DNA of 64,000 nucleotides from Demequina maris (GTDB taxonomy: Bacteria > Actinomycetota > Actinomycetes > Actinomycetales > Demequinaceae): NCBI RefSeq assembly GCF_000971155.1, contig NZ_BBLX01000002.1, forward strand, positions 1 through 64,000, in the 5' to 3' direction. The translations under genes and the position numbers were made by a program. Positions 27,972-35,409 of the stretch are shown in pieces; the first letter of the stretch is position 1, and each line of letters begins with the position of its first letter. The notes under the pieces were generated by a model. It did no database searches. It was not told the DNA's origin and saw only the letters and a program-made list of their open reading frames with translations.

Positions 27972-29335
27972 GCGGGCGTCGCCACCTTCACGGCCAGCGC
28001 ATCGTCCTGCCGCGCGGCGACCGTCGCCGCGGCCTCGAAACCGACGCCGAGGTCACCGAGGATGTCGTCGATGTGCTCGATGCCGACGGCGAGGCGGACG
28101 AGGCCGGGGGTGACGCCGGCGTCGCGCTGCTGCTCGGGCGTGAGCTGCGAGTGCGTGGTGGTGGCGGGGTGGATCGCGAGCGAGCGCACGTCGCCGATGT
28201 TCGCGACCAGGCTGTGGAGCGTGAGCGCGTCGACGAACGCCTGGCCGGCCTCCCTGCCGCCCTCGATCTCGAAGGCGAGGACGCTGCCGCCGCCGCGGGG
28301 AGCGTACTTGAGCTGGAGCTCGTGCCACGGGCTGGTGCTCAGGCCGGAGTAGGCGACGGAGAGGACCTGGGGGTGGCCCTCGAGGAAGTCGGCGACCCGC
28401 TCGGCGTTGTCGACGTGGCGCTCGACGCGGAGGCTGAGCGTCTCGATGCCCTGCGCGATGAGGAACGCATTGAGCGGGCTGATCGCCGCGCCGGTGTCGC
28501 GCAGCAGCTGCACGCGCGCCTTGAGGATGAAAGACAGGTTCGCGCCGAACGGGCTGCCGACGCCTAAGTCGCGGGCGTAGACCAGGCCGTTGTAGCTCGG
28601 GTCGGGCGTGTTGTAGTTCGGGAAACGGTCGGGGTGCTGCGCGTAGTCGAAGCTGCCGCCGTCGACGATCACGCCGCCGATCGCGGTGCCGTGGCCGCCG
28701 AGGTACTTGGTGGCCGAGTGGGTGACGATGTCGGCGCCCCAGCTCAGCGGGTTGATGAGGTACGGCGACGCGACGGTGTTGTCGACGATGAGCGGGACGC
28801 CGGTCTCGTGCGCGACCGCGGCGACGGCCTCGATGTCGAGGAGGTCCTGCTTGGGGTTGGAGATCGACTCGCCGAAGAACGCCTTGGTGTTGGGGCGGAC
28901 GGCCTCGCGCCACGAGTCGGGGTCGTCGGGGTCGGTCACGAACGTCACCGTGATGCCGAACTTGGGCAGCGTGTGCCGGAAGAGGTTGGAGGTGCCGCCG
29001 TACAGCGAGGGCGAGGCGACGATGTGGTCGCCCGCCTCGGCGATGTTCTGGATCGCGAGCGTGTTGGCGGCGGATCCGGAGGCGACCAGCAGCGCGCCGA
29101 CGCCGCCCTCGAGCGCCGCGACGCGGTTCTCGACGGCCTCGGTGGTGGGGTTACCGAGGCGCGTGTAGATGGGGCCGAGCTCGCCGAGCGCGAAGCGGGC
29201 GGCCGCCTGGTTCGTGTCCTCGAAGACGAACGAGGTGGTCTGGTAGATGGGGAGGGCGCGGGCGCCGGTCTCGGCGTCCGGGGTCTGGCCGGCGTGGATC
29301 TGGATGGTCTCGAAGGCCCAGTCGTGGGTGGTCAT
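27968..29335 (-). CDS. metY: O-acetylhomoserine sulfhydrylase/aminocarboxypropyltransferase
   Basis: PLP enzyme that converts O-acetylhomoserine and sulfide to homocysteine. 455 residues, as expected for MetY (longer than MetB/MetC). Key stretches are HAGQTPDAETGARALPIYQTT (split here at the turn), YTRLGNPTTEAVENRVAALEGG, and HSATKYLGGHGTAIGG, in which the Lys forms the PLP aldimine. ATG 29335 has AGGAG 6 nt upstream. First gene of metYX. A structured leader lies in the 353-nt upstream gap. Confidence 0.96.
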   Translation of the reverse strand: MTTHDWAFETIQIHAGQTPDAETGARALPIYQTTSFVFEDTNQAAARFALGELGPIYTRLGNPTTEAVENRVAALEGGVGALLVASGSAANTLAIQNIAEAGDHIVASPSLYGGTSNLFRHTLPKFGITVTFVTDPDDPDSWREAVRPNTKAFFGESISNPKQDLLDIEAVAAVAHETGVPLIVDNTVASPYLINPLSWGADIVTHSATKYLGGHGTAIGGVIVDGGSFDYAQHPDRFPNYNTPDPSYNGLVYARDLGVGSPFGANLSFILKARVQLLRDTGAAISPLNAFLIAQGIETLSLRVERHVDNAERVADFLEGHPQVLSVAYSGLSTSPWHELQLKYAPRGGGSVLAFEIEGGREAGQAFVDALTLHSLVANIGDVRSLAIHPATTTHSQLTPEQQRDAGVTPGLVRLAVGIEHIDDILGDLGVGFEAAATVAARQDDALAVKVATPA

Positions 29336-29366
29336 GGTGGCTCCTGTGTGTCGGGGTGGTCTGCGT

Positions 29367-29458
29367 GATCAGTGGGGGCTGATCCGCATCCCCGGGTCAG
29401 GTGTCACCGGCCGTCGGGCGTGCAAGCGCGCCGAGACCCGCAACCCTCAGGGATGCGG
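29367..29458 (-). promoter_or_regulatory. Predicted structured mRNA leader upstream of metYX
   Basis: In the metY transcript direction, a perfect 9-bp helix pairs CCGCATCCC (29458-29450) with GGGATGCGG (29392-29384). It encloses a TGAGGGTTG internal strand and a 6-bp helix CGGGTC/GACCCG (29440-29435 with 29398-29393). Inside that is a hairpin GGCGCG-CTTG-CACGCC (29432-29417). A second hairpin GATCAG-CCCCCA-CTGATC (29384-29367) follows, 21 nt before the ribosome-binding site. The nesting resembles a riboswitch aptamer followed by an expression platform, but I cannot match it to a known SAM or other class. The rest of the gap, 29459-29688, shows nothing else supportable. Palindromes alone do not prove the strand. 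Confidence 0.45.
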
Positions 29459-29688
29459 TGCGACACGTGGGAGTGGGCCCGTGGTGGGTGTGGCCTGCGG
29501 TCACTTCCCCGTCTCAGCGGGGGAGTTCGCGGCCGGCGCCCTCACGGGCGCACGCCGAACGTGCGCTGGTCAGCGGCACATTCGACGGAACATGGGAGCG
29601 ACTGTAGGGGGAGGGGCGCCGAAAGCGCAAGCCCGGAATGTGACGCGCTCAGCGAGCCGCGCGCGCTCGTCGGTGCTTTCATGGATGC

Positions 29689-30297
29689 GTGGCAGGCGCG
29701 TCGAGCGTGACGGATTGGCTTCCCGCGCTCGCGGTGGCCGGCTCTCTCGCGGGCGTCTGGCTTGGACAGGTGATGTCGAGGCGAAGCCGGGCCTTCGAGT
29801 TGGAGGTAGCGCGCGAAGCCAAGGTGCGGGACGAGCGGCTCGAGGCTTATCACGGTCATCTTGCGCTGGCCACGGAGTTCGATGCCGTGCTCGATCAGTT
29901 CACCGCGGAGTACGCGCAGCTCGGGCGCGATGCTGCGACTGACGCGCTGCGAGCAAGAATCGGCGAGGAAGAGATCGCACGGATGACGGCAAACGGCGAG
30001 GCGACCGAGCGCCTTGATCGAGCACCGCTGCTCGCGAATGCGGACGTGTCGGATGCGAAGCTGCTGCTTTCCCGGTGCCAGGCGGCCGCGGCGAAGGTGA
30101 AGATCGTCGGACCCGAACGCGCCGTCGTCGCGAGCGACGAGTTGGCACGCGCTCAGAGGGCGTGGCTCCTCGCGCTGGAGCGCGACGATCCGCAAGCGAC
30201 GCAGAAGGAGCGCGCCGACGCTCAGATCCGCGTGAGGACGCTTGACTCTGTCTTTCGTGCTTGCTTGGACGGACCGCACGCCGCTACGACGGACTAG
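29689..30297 (+). CDS. Hypothetical membrane-anchored protein with helical tail
   Basis: 202 residues from GTG 29689; a GTG at 29707 is an equally likely start, and no clear ribosome-binding site separates them. One N-terminal hydrophobic segment (WLPALAVAGSLAGVWLGQVM) is followed by a long, charged, mostly helical region rich in Ala, Glu and Arg, probably cytoplasmic and coiled-coil-like. Six-frame codon use supports coding. No family is recognised. It is isolated: metY diverges upstream and an SGNH hydrolase follows after 102 nt. Confidence 0.6.
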   Translation: MAGASSVTDWLPALAVAGSLAGVWLGQVMSRRSRAFELEVAREAKVRDERLEAYHGHLALATEFDAVLDQFTAEYAQLGRDAATDALRARIGEEEIARMTANGEATERLDRAPLLANADVSDAKLLLSRCQAAAAKVKIVGPERAVVASDELARAQRAWLLALERDDPQATQKERADAQIRVRTLDSVFRACLDGPHAATTD

Positions 30298-30399
30298 CTA
30301 TCCGCATCGTCCCTCCCCACGAAATCGTTACGGATCGGGCATAGGCATGCGCGCGCCCGCTTTGTAGGCTGATCGGCGGGGGAGGCGAGGGGGAACGCC

Positions 30400-31152
30400 A
30401 TGACCGGGTTCGGCGCGCGCAGGAGGGACTCCTGGCTGACGCGCGAGTGGGCCGGCGTGCAGCTGTGGGCCATCCTCGCGATGGCCGTCTTGCTCGTCGC
30501 GATCGGCGGGGTGTGGTTCGCGCATGCCGCGAAGGGCTCGGGTGCGACGGCGGCGGCCTCCGCGAGCCCCACCGGGGGGCCGCCCGAGGCCCTGTTCCTC
30601 GGTGACTCGTACACCCTCGGCACGGGCGCGTCCGACGAGGCGCATCGGTGGAGCACGCTCGTGTCCGAGGACCAGGGGTGGGTCGAGCTCAACTACGGCC
30701 GCGTCGGCGCGGGCTACTCGACAGCCGACGACTGCAAGGGCGACTCGTGCTTCGGCCTCGCGGAGGCAATCGGCGAGGCGGTCGACGCGGGTGTCGAGCC
30801 GGACATCGTGATCATCTCGGGCGGCCTGTTCGACAGGGACCACTGGCTGGCCGACAGCGAGGCCGTCACGGCGGCCGTCGACGCGACGTACGCCGAGCTG
30901 CGCGACCAGTTCCCGCGCACACCGATCCTCGCCGTCGGGCCCTACTTCCCGTGGGGGCCGCTCGACTGGAAGTTCGACTTCGACGACGCGGTCGAGGCGG
31001 CCGCCGACTCGATCGACGCGGACTACGTCTCCCTGCTCCGGCCCAAGGCCGTGAAGTTCAAGCAGAACAACTTCGGGGACGCGCTGCACGTCAACGACGA
31101 CGGCCACCAGCTCATCGCGAAGCGCGTGATCGAGGCAGTGGAGTCGCGCTAA
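30400..31152 (+). CDS. Membrane-anchored SGNH hydrolase 1
   Basis: 250 residues. The N-terminal block SWLTREWAGVQLWAILAM and a hydrophobic helix (to about residue 45) anchor it, then a Ser/Ala/Thr linker leads to an extracytoplasmic GDSL/SGNH-type esterase. Block I is LFLGDSYTLG (Ser near residue 70) and block V is DALHVNDDGH (Asp and His near 227-230). The usual G-x-N-D block III reads ISGGLFDRD, so one oxyanion residue may differ. It could deacylate or acylate cell-wall or polysaccharide sugars; an acyltransferase lies convergently next door. ATG 30400 has GAGGGGGAAC upstream. Anchor motif shared with 24850 and 35195. Confidence 0.8.
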   Translation: MTGFGARRRDSWLTREWAGVQLWAILAMAVLLVAIGGVWFAHAAKGSGATAAASASPTGGPPEALFLGDSYTLGTGASDEAHRWSTLVSEDQGWVELNYGRVGAGYSTADDCKGDSCFGLAEAIGEAVDAGVEPDIVIISGGLFDRDHWLADSEAVTAAVDATYAELRDQFPRTPILAVGPYFPWGPLDWKFDFDDAVEAAADSIDADYVSLLRPKAVKFKQNNFGDALHVNDDGHQLIAKRVIEAVESR

Positions 31153-31156
31153 CGCC

Positions 31157-31218
31157 GGACGATGCGCGGCGCCCCCGGGCGCCCCAGGCTCAGCGACCGC
31201 CGAGCCCGCGCATCGTCC
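31157..31218. repeat. Inverted pair of dispersed repeats between convergent genes
   Basis: GGACGATGCGCGG (31157-31169) and its exact complement (31206-31218) could form a 13-bp stem. The element fills the gap between SGNH hydrolase 1 and the acyltransferase, both of which end beside it. It may act as a bidirectional terminator; there is no clear U-tract. Confidence 0.6.
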
Positions 31219-32244
31219 CTACGCGGCCTCGGCCGCCTTCGCCTCGACGGGCTTGGGCGCCGGCTTCCTCCCGCGTTCACCGAGCATGATCCGGCCCACG
31301 GCCACCTTGCGCAGCACGATCACGCCCAGGATCGACCCGAACAACCCCGTGATCGACATGATCACGAGCGAGGGCGCGAGCGCCTGGAAGCCGACGATCT
31401 TGAGCGCGCCGGCCGTGGCCGCGACCGCGAACGGGTGCAGCAGGAAGATGCCGTACGAGTAGCCGCCCACCCACGCGAGGAAGTTGTTGGACCGGCCGAA
31501 CGCGATGAAGGCGAGCGGGAACGCGATCCCGAGCGCGATCCCCAGCGGGTCCTGGCGCTGGTTGTCCGCCGCGGCCCACACGCCGTTGACCGCGAACTGC
31601 GTGTAGATGAACAACGCCACGGTCGCGCCGGTCATGATCCAGGCACCGGTGAGGCCGATGTTCTTCCAGCCGAACCGCGTCGCCGCCATGCCGGCCACGA
31701 AGAACAGGCCCAGGTAGACGGCGCTCGTGAACTGCAGGAAGCCGGTCGCGTCCTGCATGTTGAAGATGATGTTGACCGCGAGCAGCAGGCCGAACAGGAC
31801 GCCCATCTTCAGCTTCGTGTCGAGCAGCTTGTACGTGTCCATCAGCGCGACCACGGCATAGACCCAGAAGGTCGCGAGCAGGAACCAGTACGGCGGCAGC
31901 GAATACAGGAACCAGTCGTAGATCGCCGACGGCGGCGGCGTGCCGTAGTCGAGCAGCACCTGCGTGAGGCCGATCAGCGGCACGAAGATCGCGTACGGGA
32001 TCAGCAGGCGGCGCACCTTCTTGCCCAGGTAGGTGCCGTAGTGCGACACGTCCGTGAGCGGGCGCCACGCGTAGACCACGCCCGACAGGAACGCGAACAG
32101 CGGCATCCGGATGTAGATGAAGGTGTCGCCGTACCACTCGAGCCAGTCGGCCTCGCCCCAGCGGTTCTGCGCCACGTGCAACGTCACCAGCAGGATGCAC
32201 GCGATCCCGCGCAGCGAGTCGACGACCTTATCCCGTCCCCCCAT
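31219..32244 (-). CDS. Membrane acyltransferase 3 family protein (copy 2)
   Basis: 341 residues with about ten hydrophobic helices. The N-terminal DKVVDSLRGIACILLVTLHV contains the conserved R-G and His of acyltransferase-3 proteins, and MPLFAFLSGVVYAWR is the second signature. The C-terminal tail is Lys/Pro/Ala-rich and cytoplasmic. ATG 32244 is chosen because GGAGGGG lies 6 nt upstream; an in-frame upstream ATG at 32283 has none. Flanked by two membrane SGNH proteins within 3 kb, which suggests that membrane acyltransferase and external SGNH partners, fused in many species, are separate here. Confidence 0.85.
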   Translation of the reverse strand: MGGRDKVVDSLRGIACILLVTLHVAQNRWGEADWLEWYGDTFIYIRMPLFAFLSGVVYAWRPLTDVSHYGTYLGKKVRRLLIPYAIFVPLIGLTQVLLDYGTPPPSAIYDWFLYSLPPYWFLLATFWVYAVVALMDTYKLLDTKLKMGVLFGLLLAVNIIFNMQDATGFLQFTSAVYLGLFFVAGMAATRFGWKNIGLTGAWIMTGATVALFIYTQFAVNGVWAAADNQRQDPLGIALGIAFPLAFIAFGRSNNFLAWVGGYSYGIFLLHPFAVAATAGALKIVGFQALAPSLVIMSITGLFGSILGVIVLRKVAVGRIMLGERGRKPAPKPVEAKAAEAA

Positions 32245-32348
32245 GGCACGCCCCCTCCAGCCGTGTCGCGGTCCTCCCAGCACGGTAGCCCCGCGGCGGG
32301 GGACATGTCACGCAAAAGGGGTGAAGTGGGGTCGCGGGGCCGCGCCCA

Positions 32349-32837
32349 CTAGGAGCAGCGCGCCTCGACGTCCCAGAACTCGACCATCGCGGTCGCGCCC
32401 TTGGTGGAGGTGGTGTCGGCCGTGATCTTGATGGTGCGGCCGGCGCCCGCCTCGAGGACCTCGCCGCCCTTGCGGAACGCGTCCTCGACCGCGGTGGGCT
32501 GCCACACGCCGCGCAGCGCGATGTCGAACGCCGAGATCTTCGTGTGCGCCAGGTGCACGCCACCCACGCGCAGCGCGGTGCAGTTCTCGGGGAGCGTGAT
32601 CTTGAGGGTGACGCTGTAGCCCGGACGCTTGTCGATGTACGTGCTGGCGCTGATGTAGCCGCCGGGCGTCGGGGTGTCGGCGTCGAAGCGGCTCGAGAAC
32701 TCCACGCCGGCCTTCGCCGCGCCCACCCACTTCTCCTGGTCCGCTGCCGCCGCCGCGGTGCCCACCGCGGTCGCCGCCACCATCGCCGCCGCCAGCGCCA
32801 TCGCCGCCGCGGTCCGAGCCCTGAGCCACTTCTTCAC
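32349..32837 (-). CDS. Secreted protein with Sec signal peptide, unknown function
   Basis: 162 residues. VKKWLRARTAAAMALAAAMV and a short Ala-rich stretch ending TAAAAAD form a classic Sec signal peptide; the mature domain of about 130 residues is beta-rich, with two Cys (LPENCTALR and a terminal VEARCS) that could form a disulfide. GTG 32837 is preferred because AAGGGGGCAGAC precedes it and it places the basic residues at the N-terminus; a longer in-frame reading has no signal-peptide logic. No domain is recognised. A copy of the dispersed GGACGATGCG repeat lies just upstream (32896). Confidence 0.75.
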   Translation of the reverse strand: MKKWLRARTAAAMALAAAMVAATAVGTAAAAADQEKWVGAAKAGVEFSSRFDADTPTPGGYISASTYIDKRPGYSVTLKITLPENCTALRVGGVHLAHTKISAFDIALRGVWQPTAVEDAFRKGGEVLEAGAGRTIKITADTTSTKGATAMVEFWDVEARCS

Positions 32838-33044
32838 GTCTGCCCCCTTGCGTCTGTCGCGCCGCGCTCGCGTCGCGTACGGGGAGGCTATCGGGGGACG
32901 ATGCGCGGATCCACCAGGGGAGACGCGTGTCACGTCCGTTCGGGGCAGGTCCGGTCAGAGCGTCCTGCAGGCGCGCGGAATGCGCGCGATCCGGCACCCA
33001 ACCTCGCGGCCGCCGGCCTCGTTCTCCTCGTGGAACCGGTGCGC

Positions 33045-33140
33045 TCATCCACACAGCGAGCCGCCGCATCGTCCGGTTGCGGTCGTCCTTGGTCATCTTT
33101 GGGGCTTCTCGGTGGATCAGTGCCGATCCTGTGTGGAGGA
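33045..33140. repeat. 96-bp TATCCACAC-ended element, copy 1 (degenerate)
   Basis: Ends TCATCCACACA and TGTGTGGAGGA are imperfect inverted repeats. The interior has CGGTGGATCAGTGCCGAT, matching the GATCCACCAGG/GCGCTGATCC core of the other copies in the opposite orientation. It also contains a GGACGATGCG repeat (33065). It lies upstream of the secreted-protein gene and downstream of the second metX. Confidence 0.6.
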
Positions 33141-33153
33141 GCGCCCGCGGGAA

Positions 33154-34350
33154 CTACAGCGACCGCTCGAACTCGTCCATGAATGCGATCATCTGGGCGG
33201 CCTCGACCAGGAAGCCGTCGTGGCCCACGGGGGAGTGGACCACCTTGATGCCGTTGGAGCCGGTCAGCGCCGCGTCGAGGCGCTGCGAGTTCGCCATGGG
33301 GTACAGCCGGTCCGAGTCGATCGCGATCACCAGGGCCGGGTCCGTGTACCGGGCGAGCGCGGTCTCGACTCCGCCGCGGCCGCGGCCCACGTCGTGCGAC
33401 TGGATCGCCTGCGCGAGCCGCACGTAGGTGTTGGCGTCGAAGCGGCGCGCGAGCTTGCGCGCGTGGTGCTCGAGGTAGCTCTGCACCGCGAACAGGCCGC
33501 CGCGTCCCAGCGGGTCGGTCTCGCCCTGGTAGTTGCGGTCGAAGCGCTCGTTGAGCTCGCCCGCGCTGCGGTACGTGGTGTGCGCGATCATGCGCGCGAT
33601 GCCCATGCCCACGTGCGGGCCGTCGCCGTCGGCGGCGTCGTAGTAGTCGCCGCCGCGGTACCGGGGATCCGCCTCGATCGCGGCGACCTGCGCGGTCGAC
33701 CACGCGATCTGGTCCGCGGTGGTCGCTCCCGTCGAGCCCACGGGCGCGATCGCCCCCACGCGCTCGGGCGCCATCGCGGTCCACTCGAGCGCGCGCATGC
33801 CGCCCATGCTGGGGCCCGTCATCAGGCGCCACCGGTCGATCTCCAGGTGGTCCATCAGCGCGATCTCCGCGCGCGCCATGTCGCGCATCGTCACGTACGG
33901 GAAGCGCGATCCCCACGGCCTGCCGTCGACCGGGTGCGCGCTCGCGGGACCCGTCGAGCCCTGGCAGCCGCCGACCACGTTCGCGCAGACGATGAAGTGC
34001 TTGGCCGGGTCGATCGGCTTGCCCGGGCCCACCATCGCGTTCCACCAGCCGCCGGTGTGGTGGCCGGGCTCGGCGGGGCCGAACACGTGGCTGTCGCCCG
34101 TGAGCGCGTGCGCGACGTAGACGGCGTTGTCCTTGGCGGGGGAGAGCTCGCCCCAGGTCTCGTAGGCGAGGACCACGTCGGGCAGCGTGCCCAGCGGGTC
34201 GGCCTCGAGCGGCAGGTCGCCCAGCGCGAAGAACAGCCGGCGGCCCGGGTGGTCGCCCTCGCGCCAGGCGGCGCTCGCGGGGATCGGCGCGCCCGGGCCG
34301 GGGCCCTGATCCGCGGCGAGCGCGTCGGTCTCGATGCCGTCGTCATCCAT
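33154..34350 (-). CDS. metX: Homoserine O-acetyltransferase homologue (copy 2)
   Basis: 398 residues and plainly homologous to the metYX-linked copy: IPASAAWREGDHPG against IPASSAWRPGDHPG, then LAYETWGEL, GGCQGSTGPASAHP, nucleophile motif GPSMGGM, IDSDRLYPM and VGHDGFL. All catalytic residues are kept, so it should be active on homoserine or another amino-acid hydroxyl. It is monocistronic. TAGGCT (34363-34358) lies 7 nt before the ATG with no ribosome-binding site, indicating a leaderless transcript. A long reading on this strand extending to 36903 is an antisense artefact of the upstream genes. Two metX genes 5 kb apart is unusual; which serves methionine synthesis cannot be told. Confidence 0.92.
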   Translation of the reverse strand: MDDDGIETDALAADQGPGPGAPIPASAAWREGDHPGRRLFFALGDLPLEADPLGTLPDVVLAYETWGELSPAKDNAVYVAHALTGDSHVFGPAEPGHHTGGWWNAMVGPGKPIDPAKHFIVCANVVGGCQGSTGPASAHPVDGRPWGSRFPYVTMRDMARAEIALMDHLEIDRWRLMTGPSMGGMRALEWTAMAPERVGAIAPVGSTGATTADQIAWSTAQVAAIEADPRYRGGDYYDAADGDGPHVGMGIARMIAHTTYRSAGELNERFDRNYQGETDPLGRGGLFAVQSYLEHHARKLARRFDANTYVRLAQAIQSHDVGRGRGGVETALARYTDPALVIAIDSDRLYPMANSQRLDAALTGSNGIKVVHSPVGHDGFLVEAAQMIAFMDEFERSL

Positions 34351-34412
34351 GGCGCTCAGCCTAGAGGTCGGCGGCCCGGGAGAGCCTCCCGCGCATCGTC
34401 CCTCCGCGGTGG

Positions 34413-35195
34413 CTACTCCTGCAGCGCGTTGACGATGCGCGCCGCGACCGCCGCGTGGCCCTTGTCGTTGAGGTGCGCGCCGTCGCCCACCCCGAGCGCG
34501 AGGTCCTCGAGCAGCGGCGGGTCGATGAGGCTGACGAACGTGCCGCCGACTCCGCCCACCGAACCCTCCACGGCCCCGTCGAAGTCCTTCTCCCACTGCA
34601 TGGGCTCGCCGATCCACGGCACCCCGATCGCGACGATCTCCGCGTCCGGGTAGGCCTGCTGCACCGCGAGGAAGGTCGCGTCGATCGCGCCGGCCATCAG
34701 CTCGGGGTCGTCGTTCCAGCGTCCGCCGTCGTTCGAGCCGCCGGTGACCACCACGATGTCCGCCTCGACGCCGTCGGCGACCGCCGCCGAGAGAGAGCCC
34801 TGGTAGTTCGCGCAGAAGGTCCGCCCGCAGCCCGTCACCCCCGAGGTCGCCGCGTAGCCGGTGCCGCTCACCGCGTAGTTCGCCTCGCGCCAGCCGAGCT
34901 CGGTCGCGACCAGCGTGGTCCACCGCTTGCTGCTGGTGCTCGCGGTCGTTCCCACGGTGTTCGAGTCGCCCAGGATCAGCGCGATCGGCATCGTGATGGG
35001 TGCGATCGGCGCCTCGGTCGCGGCGAGCGTGCTGGAGGGCGTCGTGGCCTCGGCCTGCGGCTGCTGCGAGACGACGTAGTAGACGCCGCCCAGCCCGATC
35101 AGCGCCACGGCCGCCAGCAGCAGGCCCCAGCCGCTGATACCGGCGTGCTCCCGGGCGAACCACCCGTGGCCCCAACGACGACGTGCTCTCGACAT
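34413..35195 (-). CDS. Membrane-anchored SGNH hydrolase 2
   Basis: 260 residues. The N-terminal block GWFAREHAGISGWGLLLA and a helix anchor it, then a Thr/Ala/Pro linker and an external SGNH domain. Block I is ALILGDSNTVG (Ser near residue 77), block III VTGGSND and block V DGAHLNDKGH (near 240), so all four invariant residues are present. It has four Cys, including CGRTFC. ATG 35195 follows GGGGAC; longer in-frame readings overlap the divergent NlpC gene region without support. It shares the anchor motif with SGNH 1 and the 49-residue peptide. Confidence 0.82.
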   Translation of the reverse strand: MSRARRRWGHGWFAREHAGISGWGLLLAAVALIGLGGVYYVVSQQPQAEATTPSSTLAATEAPIAPITMPIALILGDSNTVGTTASTSSKRWTTLVATELGWREANYAVSGTGYAATSGVTGCGRTFCANYQGSLSAAVADGVEADIVVVTGGSNDGGRWNDDPELMAGAIDATFLAVQQAYPDAEIVAIGVPWIGEPMQWEKDFDGAVEGSVGGVGGTFVSLIDPPLLEDLALGVGDGAHLNDKGHAAVAARIVNALQE

Positions 35196-35409
35196 GTCCC
35201 CAGCCCCCTCGCGGCCAGAGTATCCATGCAGGCCCCGGCGCGAAAGGGGCGAAACGGGGGACGATGCGCGGCTCAAGTCGTGTGCGGGTCGCGCCGATAT
35301 CCCGGCTGGGTCCCCTGCGCCGCCGCTCGGCTCGCGCTCTCGCGCGTGTGAGAGATATGGCACAGGGGTCTTCTGCTGGGAGCGATCCCCGCCTAGTATC
35401 GGTGCGGAC

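Noticed and set aside
29435..29470. A SAM-IV-like GCAACCCTC core on the plus strand
   Set aside because: It lies on the strand opposite to metYX, and the flanking conserved SAM-IV segments are missing. It is the complement of the internal strand of the proposed metY leader.
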